A stretch of 64,000 bases of DNA from Trichodelitschia bisporula (Eukaryota; Ascomycota; Dothideomycetes; Phaeotrichales; Phaeotrichaceae). The translations under genes and the position numbers were made by a program. The notes beneath the pieces were generated by a model. That model searched no databases. It was given only the letters and a program-made list of their open reading frames with translations, and was not told where the DNA came from. The stretch covers positions 906,211 to 970,210 of the forward strand of contig ML996691.1 in NCBI GenBank assembly GCA_010356995.1, given 5' to 3'. Below are positions 25,301 to 35,033 of the stretch, one piece after another (the stretch's first letter is position 1; every line of letters begins with the position of its first letter).

Positions 25301-25603
25301 ATTGCTGCTCTCGCCGGAGCTGGTGTACTTTTGAGGTGGTGGCCGAAACTCGATATTCGGCTCTTCGTTGACATGTAAGGTGGTGGGGGTCGGCTTGGGG
25401 CCGTGGCCGTGGCCGTGTCGCTGGCGACGCGGGTGTAATTGTGACGATGGGATCGCGTCCTTTGGCGTGTGGAGAAGCGAGACGGACTTGTGGGCTGGTG
25501 GTCGGCGCGGATGCTGTTCAATGAACCGCCTGGGGTCACCTGGCGGGGGTGGCGACTGCCCCTCCATGGTTGGTAGTTGTTGTGGCTTTGCTTGAACAAT
25601 CAC
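22334..25603 (-). CDS. frq: Frequency clock protein FRQ
   Basis: One uninterrupted frame of 1089 codons. FRQ is the negative element of the fungal circadian oscillator: with FRH and casein kinase 1 it inhibits the White Collar complex and is progressively phosphorylated and degraded. Segments shared with Neurospora FRQ, in order: SSGESSNAEKWFEKSNNN; the coiled coil FRSVIDDLTIQNKKLKRR (about 195-220) with DKLFEIRFHGLP; KRKLVVRRLEQLFAGK; RPTRPLDLDPYRAQ with ENIKYIRHLG; the casein-kinase-binding region GWIYLNVLTNMAQLH and LELSHDGRKVRWRGG; IFYNQASFITDLSG; SGLGGVHPDDNFSINV; and acidic Ser-rich C-terminal regions. Two close start codons (25603 and 25567) are possible, and the second (MEGQSPPPPGDPRRF) resembles the usual start more. 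Neurospora makes long and short FRQ from different starts; whether this gene does is not visible here. Open frames on the opposite strand are shadows. Confidence 0.96.
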   Translation of the reverse strand: MIVQAKPQQLPTMEGQSPPPPGDPRRFIEQHPRRPPAHKSVSLLHTPKDAIPSSQLHPRRQRHGHGHGPKPTPTTLHVNEEPNIEFRPPPQKYTSSGESSNAEKWFEKSNNNVQPGQAALMDSRRPHQQPWSPSHPLTHSVDEPPFFLRNSSSSEASPEMNEGRPAHVLPGSSALPYRGAMMNHTETGGSSSEDFRSVIDDLTIQNKKLKRRLKKYEKLHDSHHQQDKLFEIRFHGLPPEKRRELEETLTKFAQNLEETTPPGYPSGNGSVKGSGNGSDRYRSMLKPHLTNSSFTSAKTSAKFGDSAYASLSGGQTSISTAPSGLGSHKKQQSKGSAAAQHQQQQQTIHSYLHDIPRGLLLKNPAAMSEKAKRKLVVRRLEQLFAGKASTLGGHQQPQQQQEVSDSAALADRRAIEASGQLALEEGAREARIMQGAERDALEAPTTGEESPAPSQSSSPENQQQAAEAAEAVPVGQGGEDGSVEQRPTRPLDLDPYRAQVPAENIKYIRHLGFSPPDADTMLPQADGHGWIYLNVLTNMAQLHTISVAPDFVKKAISEHSRKLELSHDGRKVRWRGGKNVTRTSSNGSPGDGEDSPDSLHAAGSGVHGHGKGKRRSELGMTNTDSSNDTLARSEQSGRPTTMDEQPHHHRGQKLDYVPLFSHRLDESHGYHDASDDSMSDWSSPRAPDPGYGAAYSPGFTSSRRTGSPRKRLTVEGPLIFYNQASFITDLSGNPARGGEPAYPASYLRLQTAPLGLAPQPNRQPGSDAKGPLSCRDALATDAMDVDGDAPSTSTSDLEVESLTKQLSRDGSSDDSPVPMEFEASGLGGVHPDDNFSINVRSKREVIDGPVATPSAAAVERARPYSQGIRNVLASKKAVDTAARDPSRHARTFRAEIVSARKRDLPASELPPASFYQFSSPEEDDDDDSLSTEDCDTSSGDDGSPSDDAAHTAHAEPARGKWAPQRVFQGTWSSDSSGSDSEEADEAAAMESEFLPFPMARSPLGLDGDDERVESNLTNGLPGEIPTGSSAATAGGGSGYGSPISLEERAEMLGDGDESMGVGRVPSLKRSRTDDSPPGEGRVSKHERVN

Positions 25604-25827
25604 TACGTCGTAGTATGTCTCCGGTTTAGAGTGTGAGTGTTGAGTGAATAGATATCAAGTAAAATCAGTACATGCGATTGTTCAATTGCTAACACAGTGG
25701 ACGATGAGGACGAAAGGTTCGAGGGATAGCGGAAGGGGTAATGGCGGTAACAGGTGAGCACGGTGGCAGTCATCGCCTCGAATGATACGGTAGTTCGGTG
25801 GCGGCTCTTGGTTACAGAGGCATCGGA

Positions 25828-25833
25828 GATCGA
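25828..25833. promoter_or_regulatory. Candidate White Collar (GATCGA) site, proximal
   Basis: GATCGA about 225 bases upstream of the frq start. Light-response elements bound by the White Collar complex contain GATC/CGAT cores, so this is a candidate by similarity only. Confidence 0.25.
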
Positions 25834-26245
25834 GATTGAGGTGTGGATGATCTTGGGATATGTGGATAGCCTACCCTGCAAGACTAGGAGGGGAATGGGA
25901 CATGCGGCGGACGTAGAGTACTGTTTGGTAGGAATGGCAGTAGGGGCAACAAGGGACGAAAGGGAGCTGTTAGCTTGAGGGGAGAAGGAGTAGGACGAGG
26001 GGGAGTGTTGTTTAGAGGCGCTGATGATGTACTTGGTGTACTCGTATATGAGATACACATGACGAAGAGGAGAAGAGGAAGAAGAGGAAGAAGAAGAGAA
26101 AGAGTAGGACGAGCAAAAAAAGACCGTGTGGATGGGTCCAGGTGGGGGGGGGGGAAGGGGTGGTTGGCTGGGAGTGGGAGGTGGTGCTTTGGCGATGGAA
26201 AGTTATTACTCGATGGCCACAATACTGGGGGGTGTTGAAGCTGGG

Positions 26246-26253
26246 GATCGATG
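26246..26253. promoter_or_regulatory. Candidate White Collar (GATCGATG) site, distal
   Basis: GATCGATG about 645 bases upstream of the frq start; GATC and CGAT cores overlap here. A six-base core occurs by chance, so weight is low. Confidence 0.25.
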
Positions 26254-28420
26254 CGGCGGCGCAACCTCGATTTGCGTTTTGGGGCTAGAAGTGGCAGACA
26301 ATTGACGCGCGCCGGGGTGGCGGATAGTGAAGAGACAGGGCATTTTATGCTGCATCAGAGCCAAGAATGGCCACTCGTCCTTAAGGGAACCGGACTCAGG
26401 ACCGGAGGGAGCTTGTCATGCTTTGAACTTCGGCATCCTTCGACATTTTGAGGCTTCTTCTGTTTGATGCCGACGTCCTGTGCTCTACGGAGGTATTTCT
26501 GCAGAAACGGGCGAAGAACTGGGAGCTGTATACCGTCCATCTCCGCTCCACTCCCACGCTTTCTCCCGCTTCCACACCCGCTCCACTCCCGCTCTCACTC
26601 TCTCCAATGGCGAGATGAGGCACAGTAAGAGACACGGAAAGAGAGAAGATCATGAGAGAAAAGAGATGTCGGTTCGGCGATGGAAGTTCGGTAGAATCAA
26701 CAGCAAGGCCCGATAGAGTAGGCGAAAGCGTGGATCGTTGGACCCATGGGCCAGGATAACGGCGTGCGCTGCCGACCTTTGACCAATCCCTTACTTGTGC
26801 AGCATTGTGCGCTCTCTAGAACGTTGTTAGCTGGCGATAAACCACAATGCATCGAGATTCCAGACTTATGCAGGACCCTAGCCGATTCTCGCCCCTCTCC
26901 ACCAACCATGACGATCAAATGTACCCCTATGCAAGGAATGGAAGTTATGTAGGCCACGCGATACCGCTTCAAGCCTCGCGCCTTTCCCTGACGATGCACA
27001 ACTCCGACCCGTCCCCATGCGCTCACGCAAGCCACGCCACCCCCGGCATGCCGAGGACAACGGGTAAAGAACCTCCTGCCACCCTCCCACATCGCCGATA
27101 CACTCCCAACTCCACGATGCTCAGAGCTTTTTCGATGCGAGAAGTCGTTTCTCCTTCCCATGCTCCCCTTGAACACGTACGCCGCCCACACTCAAACAAA
27201 GCCTTTCTCTCAGCGATCTCCACTAGACCCGAAACGTCCACCAGAAGTGGCGGTGCACCCCGCCCGCCGGCCCACCACCGCGCCTGTCATCCACCCTCCT
27301 TGCGCCTTCTTCACCATCGTCGATCTGCACGTTCAAAAGCCTAGATTACCGGGCGCCCATCAGCAACGCCCACCAGCGGCAGCAGCCAAATTACCCTGCG
27401 GCCGTCACACCCGTACGGATTAGAATAGCCCAAAAACTCCCCGCCCGCGCTTCACACTCTCCTCGTCTACCCGCAAAAACTCTAAAGGAAGCGGTCGCGC
27501 AGCGCTCAGAAAGGACACGCGGACATCCGCGGAAACCCCACACACTCTCCCCTTCCTTCCACCATCTTCCTCTTCCTTCCATCCTCCTCTACCTATCATG
27601 TCGAGCTGTCTCACTAACGCTCCCCTCGTCCACCAGGCCTCCCGCGTGTCCCAAAACTCGCCCTCTCGTAGCAGAGGGCTAGTCCCGCCCCGCGCATAGC
27701 CACGACCTCAGATCGGCGATCGCGTCTCTTCGCCCACTCAACCTGCCACCCGCACGCCGACGGCCCGTGGACCCTTTTTCTCACAACCGCTCCCTACCGC
27801 CGCTGATGGGCGCACTAGTGACGCTGCCGGGTTGGCGTCCGCTCAGCGCGCAACAGCGCAGGGAGAGGCATACCGATCCGCACACACACACGCAACGCTC
27901 CGGAGGCGAGAGCGGTCTCTACGAGCGGGGTGCACTCCGGTCGCTGGGGTTGCGAAACAAATGCTGGACCCCTGTACGCATGCGCGGAGTTGCAGCGCTG
28001 CTATTCTCCCCGTCCATCGTCTTTCGCGGCCTTCATCGCCAGAATCCGAGGTCCCCCCTTCTCCGTCCTTTGATCCTGGATTTTCGCCGCTGGCCCCGTG
28101 GCCGTCGCGGACCCGTAATTTGCGCGCCTGGTGCGTGGGGTGCTAGCCGAGCGTGCGAGTGAGCGAGCCAGACGGGCGTGACGTTGGTTTACATCGCCGA
28201 TGCACTGCTGTGGGTACGGAGCGTCGCTCCGGCCCCCACCGTCAACGCTGCAGAAGGAAAGCAAAAAGCGGTGCTCGTACGATGGTCACCCGTATTTGCC
28301 TGGCGCTAGTCCGGTCCATGAAGCTGGTTGCCCCGAGTCTACCCGCTACTGGGCTACTTTGACGCGAAGGATGGGAAGTAAGCGCGCAGCATGTACTACG
28401 TAGTACGGTGAAGGATCGGG

Positions 28421-28460
28421 TCTGCGATGCTTGCGTCGGGTCTGCGATGCTTGCGTCGGG
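28421..28460. repeat. Perfect 20-base tandem duplication
   Basis: The unit TCTGCGATGCTTGCGTCGGG occurs twice in a row with no difference, which suggests a recent slippage event. Confidence 0.9.
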
Positions 28461-29928
28461 CGGCGTGGTATGGTGGGGTTGTAACCGCGATTGGTAGAGC
28501 TGGTACGGCGATTGGTGCAGCTGATGCCGTATTTCTGCCCGGTGGAGATGCAAGCCGGGCCGGGTGGGTCGGCTGGATACCGGGCAGCTACATGCAGAGA
28601 CCTTACCGTACGGTACATAGAGATTTGCCGAGATACGCACGTCGATAGTCTACCTTCGTGCTTGGTTGCAGAAGTTGCACGCTGCATCCGACAACCCTGA
28701 ATTCTAGAAAAAGATCTTGCATCGAGGCATGAAGCCGAAGACCCTTTTCTACCTCGATCGTGAGGTACTGCGTATAACCACGGAGCGCGGTCCGGCTCAA
28801 AGTCTTGCGGCACCCGCTCCGGCGCTCCCGGATTGGATGCAACCGGCACATTTTTCACCTAAACCGAACCTCACCCCAATCCCCTGTCTCTGAAAGCCGC
28901 AAAGTAGAATAAAAAAGCACGCCGTTCCATGCACTTCTTGCACAAAACGCACAAGTACCTACCTACCCACCTCTCGCCAACAGTCTCCCCACCCGGCTAT
29001 CGCCCGGTCTGGCCAATTGTGTGCGCTAGGGTCCTGCATGTCGTCACTGCGCGTTGATGGCGGCCCGCGGCTCGTGACGGGTGACGTCAAGGTGCAGGGA
29101 TAGCGGGCGGGACACTGCAGAGCGCCGAGGTGTCAATCCCGTGGGTGGATCGTGGAGTTGTGGGTTGGGATCAGGAGGGAGATACGGTGTGGATGTTAGG
29201 TAGAGTATCTGCCACGGTGGGTGTACCGCGCAGTTTGGAAATATGAGAAACCGCGCGCTGTGAAGAACGACGGCAGGCACCCGATAGCCCACGATGTGCC
29301 GCGCCCCGGTTCGGGGTCCAAATCCCATTCCACAGCCGCGCCCGCAGCCGCCGTCCGCGCTGTATACAACCAGCCCTTCTCGACACCTTCCCTCCGCGAT
29401 TATAACATTCTTTCCAGCGCAATTCGGACACACAGCCCGCAACCGCGGCCTACCTCCCCGCCTCCGCGCACCCCTCATCCAACCTCGCTACCAGCCAAAC
29501 CTCCACCCCCAGCTAGCAGCACTCGCATCACTGCAGTACCTGCGCTCGACAATCCCATCTACGGTAAAGCCCCCAAGCGAACAACCCCACACGCGAGCGC
29601 CCTGCGGCCACGCATGCGCGGGGCGCCGGTGATCGCCACCGCGCGAGGGAGCGGCGATCCGGCGCTTTCCGAGACCCTGCGGCGGGAAGGGGGGGCGGGG
29701 CTTGGAGCCGCACAGGTGATGGGTTTTGTGCAGTGCATGATAATAGTGAAGGCTGTGTTGGTTTTGATACGGAGGGTTGATGGCGGGGAGTTGGGGCTGC
29801 GCTCCGGAGAGGGGGACGGTAAGTGCGTCTGGAGGAAAAAGATTGGGATTAGATGCGGCCCTACGGATGTAGAGGAGAGGAGAGCGGGAGCGGGATAGGA
29901 AATTGGTGCCTCATCGGGCAAAAGAAGA

Positions 29929-30009
29929 GGTCCTACCCGGACTCGAACCGGGGTCCCGGGAAGCTTCTGTGTCAGAATCCCGTGTGCTAACCAACTACAC
30001 TATAAGACC
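29929..30009 (-). tRNA. tRNA-Gln (CTG) with 9-base intron
   Basis: The minus strand folds as a complete tRNA. The acceptor GGTCTTA pairs with TAGGACC with one G-T pair. The anticodon stem CGGGA/TCCCG encloses loop TTCTGA-T with anticodon CTG. The T arm is CCCGG-TTCGAGT-CCGGG. Nine extra bases (CACAGAAGC) sit one base 3' of the anticodon, the standard place for a nuclear tRNA intron. It decodes CAG codons. Confidence 0.93.
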
Positions 30010-30319
30010 TTCGAATTGATGAGGGCGATTCTATATCCTCTGGTACATGTAGAGCACCAAAAACGCTAAACATCAGAAAACAGGTGGGATGAGGACGAGA
30101 TCGAGGCTCCATCCGCGATGATGTGGGGGATGCTGCCGCTGCGGTTACCCGACGGGAAGGCAATGCGCAACTCGGAGTAGGAGCAAACAGATGGTTTGAC
30201 AGACCGGTCAGGCACATCGTATGCTATCCAGGTTACACGGTCGACGCAAGGTTCCGGGTCCCATTCCCTCAGCACTGGTATCTAGAACCACATCGCGCCA
30301 TCCGAGCGGCCATAAGAAC
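30010..30319. other. Spacer between tRNA-Gln and DUF167 gene
   Basis: 310 bases with no gene. It contains the 5' flank of the tRNA and the 3' flank of the DUF167 gene. Confidence 0.5.
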
Positions 30320-30802
30320 TCACGCCTTCACCTCTGCCGCCTCCTCCAGCGCCGCCCGCACACCTTCGACAACCTCATCCTCCGCTTTTCCCGGTGCGGC
30401 AGGCACAACGAGCGTCTTCTCGCGCGCCTTGTGGCCACGAGCGATAGTGACCGATGACGTTGGGAGGCGGAGGACCTAACCCATCTCTCATTAGGTTCTA
30501 CGCTTACACCACGACTTACGCTTTCATTCAGGGCCTGGTGCTCGATCTTGGTACCTCCATGGCTTACGGTAAAGGTGGTGGAAGAAGCATACCTCGGCGA
30601 TGAGCTCCCGCACCGCTTTATTCGCTTCACCGTCGCGCGCCGGCGCTGAGACACACAGCTCGATGGCCGAGGGCGCGAGGCTGAGGATGCGATCCCGCTG
30701 TTTGCGCGCGCTGGGCTTGACGTGCACGGTGAGATGGAGGCATGCTGGCGAGGGGGGTTTGGACGGGAGGAAGCGGATTGTGGGAAGCGGATTAGGAGGC
30801 AT
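30320..30802 (-). CDS. DUF167 (YggU-like) small protein
   Basis: Two exons (30802-30593 and 30475-30320) separated by a 117-base intron give 121 residues. The core HLTVHVKPSARKQRDRI, then IELCVSAPARDGEANKAVRELIAE, and after splicing VLRLPTSSVTIARGHKAREKTLVV, is the DUF167 fold. The conserved signatures are VKP and the GEANKA loop. The family is small, widespread from bacteria to humans, and without an established biochemical role. The frame extends upstream to a Met at 31102, but I chose the Met at 30802 (MPPNPLPTIRFLPSK) because family members start just before this strand. The longer version would add about 100 basic, Pro-rich residues resembling promoter sequence. It is divergent from arginase. 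Confidence 0.8.
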
Positions 30803-31489
30803 TATGACAGCGAAGTCAGGGCGTGGTATCCGGTAGGCATTTATGTCCGCGATCTCGATAACGACGTTAGATGGTGGTGAGGCTCTCAGCACATCCTCCG
30901 TCACCGGACCCGGCCACCGCCAGCTCGGCTTGGATCGGAAGCTTGGCTCGGAGGGCGCTGCGGCGGTGATTGGGCAGAGATTGGCGGCTCGGGAGAACCT
31001 GTACTTAGGGGACGGGAGTGGGCGAGCGACACCACGGCTGTGGGGCTTTGTTCCCCTAAAAGCATATCTACGCGCAACGAGCGGCGAGATGAATTTGGGC
31101 ATGAGAAGGTTTACGTAAAGCGGTCAGCGGGATTGGGGAGTTATGGAGTACAAATAGAGGAGGGGAGGGGGATGAGCAGTGCATTCCACGCTTTCTTTGA
31201 CTTACGAAGTTGGATCAGACGGACGGAAGCAGTAGAACTAGACGTTGTATGCACATTATCTTTCTTCACCGCATCGGGCTACTACACGTGTGTCTTCTCT
31301 AAGTCTGAGTTGCTACCTCTCCTCCTTGTTACCACTGTCGTCGGCCAATTTCGCCTCGAACTCCCGACTCCGACTCCAACTTGGACGGCAACGTCCCCTC
31401 TCGACATTACTCGATCATCGCAGCGACCCTCCTACCACAGCATCTTCCATCCCTCCAGCAATAACACTCACACTCTCCCAACCGCAACC
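30803..31489. promoter_or_regulatory. Divergent promoter region of DUF167 gene and arginase
   Basis: 687 bases between the two start codons. A pyrimidine-rich leader (about 31310-31480) precedes the arginase start. If the DUF167 gene starts at 31102 instead, the shared region shrinks to 388 bases. Confidence 0.5.
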
Positions 31490-32558
31490 ATGACCTCCGC
31501 CCCAACCCTCCAACCCCGCTTCCTCCCCTCCCGAACCGAACTCGGCCTCGTCGCCGTCGGCTTCTCCGGCGGGCAGGTACATTCCCCCCCCTCCTTCCCC
31601 ACCAACCAACCCCTAACACCCCGCAGTGCAAAGACGGCGTCGACGCCGCCCCCATGGCCCTCATCGAAGCCGGCCTCATCACGCAACTAACCTCCGAACT
31701 CGACTTCAACGTGCACTACGACGGACAAGTACACTCGTACGCCGACCTACGCCCTGAACACGACCCCCCGCACCGCGGGATGAAGAACCCGCGCGCTGTG
31801 TCCGCGGCCACGCAGGCGCTGAGCGCGCAGGTGTACGCCCATGCGAAGGAAGGACGGTTTGTGCTCACGCTGGGCGGGGATCATAGTATCGCCATTGGCA
31901 GCGTGAGTGGTGTGCAGAAGGCGGTTAGGGAGCGGTGCGGACGGGATGTGGCGCTGGTGTGGGTGGATGCGCATGCGGATATCAACACGCCTGAGAGTTC
32001 CGGGAGTGGAAATATACATGGCATGCCAGTGGCGTTTTTGACGGGATTGGCGAGGGAGGAGGATAAGAGTATGTTTGGGTGGTTGGAGGAGGAGGGGAAG
32101 GTGAATTTGAGGAAGATTGTGTATATTGGACTCAGGGATGTGGATCGCGGGGAGAAGAAGATTTTGAGGGAACATGGGATAAGGGCGTTTTCGATGCATG
32201 ACATTGATCGGTATGTTTTATGTTTCTTTTGAAGGCAATGGCTGACGGTGATAGTCATGGCATCGGCAAGGTCATGGATATGGCTCTCGGCTGGATCGGC
32301 AGCGACACACCCATCCACCTCTCCTTCGACGTCGATGCCCTCGACCCCATGTGGGCACCGAGCACAGGTACACCCGTACGAGGCGGGTTGACGTTGCGCG
32401 AGGGAGATTTCATCGCCGAGTGTGTGCACGAGACTGGGAATCTGGTGGCCCTGGACCTCGTCGAGGTGAACCCCAGCCTCGAGATCACGGGCGCGCAGGA
32501 GACGGTACGGGCAGGGAACTCAATTATTCGGTGTGCTCTGGGTGACACCTTGCTCTGA
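31490..32558 (+). CDS. car1: Arginase
   Basis: Three exons (31490-31576, 31627-32210, 32255-32558) give 324 residues, the usual arginase length. The enzyme hydrolyses L-arginine to ornithine and urea and opens arginine catabolism. The manganese-binding motifs are all present: LTLGGDHSIAIGS, VDAHADINTPESSGSGN (DAHAD in place of the more common DAHTD) and LSFDVDALDP. APSTGTPVRGGLTLREG and LVEVNP complete the signature. Intron 1 (GTACAT...CCGCAG) and intron 2 (GTATGT...GATAG) are canonical and join GGQ-CKDGV and DIDR-HGIG as in homologues. Confidence 0.96.
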
Positions 32559-32976
32559 AGCTCTCGCCATTGTGCTAGAAGTTTTTACCGCCAGTAGGGT
32601 GGGGTGGTTCGTGGGCAAGATGGGTTGGCGTTGTGCGGTGGCTTTGGGTTAGATTTGGCTTCAGCCTTGTGGAAGACTTGTATGACCAGCATACGTTCTA
32701 TCGCTAGTGAGGCTCTGCGGGTGGAGTTAACTTCGTGGATTAGTTTCCTATGAGATTAGAATGATGCATCATTTACTTGATTATCTTCGTCCGCTTATCC
32801 TACGTTTGAAGGTGCTGACAAGCCTCGTGCAGCTGTGATGTCATGCCCCGCCCCTGTGGTGGTGGGGCACTTATCGCAACGAGCTCTACAGCAACAAACA
32901 TGATCCCGAGCGATTGACGCTCCTTTATCTCCTTAACCTTTCAACTTTCCATCGTAGACACACCTCTCCGTCTTCA
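32559..32976. other. Spacer between arginase and NADH dehydrogenase genes
   Basis: 418 bases between two plus-strand genes: 3' flank of arginase and promoter of the NADH dehydrogenase. No gene seen. Confidence 0.5.
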
Positions 32977-34802
32977 ATGGCATCCCTCGTCCGCTCACGC
33001 CTCCGCGCGTCGTTACCGGCGTCTCCCGCCCTATCGCGCTGTATCTTCGCGCCCGTCCAACGCCGCAGCATAACCATAGAAGGCCTCGACAGCACCAAAA
33101 GGGGTATTCATCATCCCAACCCGCGTTCTCTACAAGCCAACTGACCCTTCCGCAGGTCGCGAACGCGTCCTAATCCTCGGTTCAGGCTGGTCCGGCTTCA
33201 CCCTCGCACAGCGCCTCGACGCCTCCAAATACCAACCCGTCGTCGTCTCTCCACGCTCCTACTTCGTCTTCACACCTTTACTCGCGAGCACAAGCGTTGG
33301 CACGCTCGAATTCCGCACAGCCCTCGAGCCCGTACGGCGGAAGCGGAGAGGCAAGGGAAGCGAGGTGGAATATGTGCAAGGCTGGGCGGACCGGGTGGAT
33401 TTTGCGCAGCGGACGGTGGAGGTCGAAGAGGCGGTTGAGGATCCGAGGATTGGCCTGGCGATGACGGGGGAGGGGAAGAGGACGGAGGAGGAGGTGAAGG
33501 ATGAGAAACGGAAGGGAAAGGTTTTTAAGCTTGAGTGGGATAAGCTCGTGGTGAGCGTCGGGTGCTATGTGGAGACGTTTGGCACGCCAGGGGTTAGGGA
33601 GCATGCGCTGTTCTTGAAGGATGTGGGCGATGCGAGGAAAATTCGCAATCGGTTGCTGGCTTGTAGGTTTCACACCTGGGGGAGAGGAAACGGGCTGACG
33701 AGCCAGGCTTCGAGATGGCGGCCCTGCCGACCACGACGGATGAAATGCGCAAGGAGCTGCTCAACTTCGCCATCGTTGGCGGTGGCCGTACGTCCCTCCC
33801 CCGTTTCCCCTCTCCATTCTTCTAACCCTCTCAGCTACCGGTATCGAGTTCTCGGCCGAGCTACACGACATCATAAGCGAAGACCTGTCCCGCGTCTACC
33901 CCGAGTTAGTCCCCTTCACCAACATCACCGTATACGATGTCGCACCACAGGTACTCTCCATGTTCGACGCCGAGCTAGGCAAATACGCTATGAAGACGTT
34001 TCGGCGTGAGGGGATCAATATCCGGACGGAGCACCATGTGGAGTGTCTACGACGCGGCCCGCCGAGCGGGAGCGAGGATGTGAGGAATGGGGACGGGGTG
34101 TATACGCTTAAGGTCAAGGAGGTGGGCGAAATTGGCGTCGGCATGGTGGTCTGGTCGACGGGGCTGATGATGAATCCGTTCGTAAAGCGGGCACTGACCG
34201 AGGTGCAGCCGCTGCCGAAGGAGGGGGTTGAGGTCAGGAACGTGGAGGCGAAGGATACGCAAGACATCACCTGGCGGGTGAAGAAGCATCCCAAGATTGG
34301 GTCTGTGATTACAGATGAACATATGCGGGTGATGCTCGAAGGCGAAAGAAAGGCCAAGGGCGCGGGCGAGGGAGAGGGAGGAACGAGCGATGAGCCGCCG
34401 CGCGCCATCCTCAATGACGTCTTCGCCCTCGGCGACTGCGCCTCCATCGAGGGCACCATGTACCCGGCCACAGCGCAGGTGGCTTCTCAAAAGGCGGAGT
34501 GGCTCGCGAAGAGGCTTAACAAGGGTGATATTGGGCAGACGGCGTTCCACTGGCGGAATATGGGGGTTATGGCGTATCTGGGAAACTGGAATGCTATTCT
34601 GCAGGGCGCTGGGAGGGGTATATCTGGGCGTACGGCGTTCTTGATCTGGAGAGGGGCATATCTGACGAAGAGTGTCAGCTGGAGGAATAAGGTGAGTTTG
34701 CTCCCTCTCTATGGGTCGTGGGTATACTGATGCGGACAGATTCTGATCCCGACTTACTGGTTTATCAACTGGGTCTTTGGACGGGACATGTCAAGATTCT
34801 AA
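32977..34802 (+). CDS. Type II (alternative) NADH dehydrogenase, mitochondrial
   Basis: Five exons (32977-33103, 33156-33662, 33707-33787, 33835-34691, 34740-34802) give 544 residues. The enzyme oxidises NADH and passes electrons to ubiquinone without pumping protons, bypassing complex I at the inner mitochondrial membrane. The first 35 residues are Arg/Ser/Ala-rich with no acidic residue (MASLVRSRLRASLPAS), a typical mitochondrial presequence. The FAD-binding Rossmann motif is VLILGSGWSGFTLAQ. The NADH-binding motif NFAIVGGGPTGIEFSAEL is completed by splicing at 33788-33834. FALGDCAS is the second FAD contact. The C-terminus SWRNKILIPTYWFINWVFGRDMSRF resembles the membrane-binding end of NDE/NDI proteins. 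Whether it faces the intermembrane space or the matrix cannot be told from sequence. A charged insertion at about residues 125-170 follows the first domain. Confidence 0.93.
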
Positions 34803-35033
34803 TGACGGGTTGTCAGGTGGGAAGATCAGTTGACAGTGAACGGAGCGCATTGCGGAAACGCCAATTGAGTAATTGAATCCTCCATGCCTCCCAGTCCGTA
34901 CCCAGCGGTCTGCCCAGAGTGATCCACCTAATAAATCCAAAGACCAGATAACCTCCATTGCATATCCCTCCCATCCTGCAGTAACCCAGCATGCAAAATC
35001 CAACGCCCGCAAACTCCCAATCCCAGCATCAAG

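Larger units (their letters stand above)
25604..29928. other. 4.3 kb upstream region of frq without a supported gene
   Basis: It holds no recognisable protein gene. frq genes of other fungi have long promoters and long, upstream-ORF-bearing leaders, so the part next to 25604 probably belongs to frq. It contains two GATCGA motifs, a 20-base tandem duplication and two perfect palindromes, described separately. The tRNA-Gln gene marks its right end. Confidence 0.55.

Noticed and set aside
29221-29898. 225-codon plus-strand frame left of tRNA-Gln
   Set aside because: Pro/Arg-rich chance frame in GC-rich DNA with no conserved block.
30803-31102. N-terminal extension of the DUF167 protein
   Set aside because: The frame is open, but family members begin at the Met at 30802. 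The extension would use the promoter shared with arginase.
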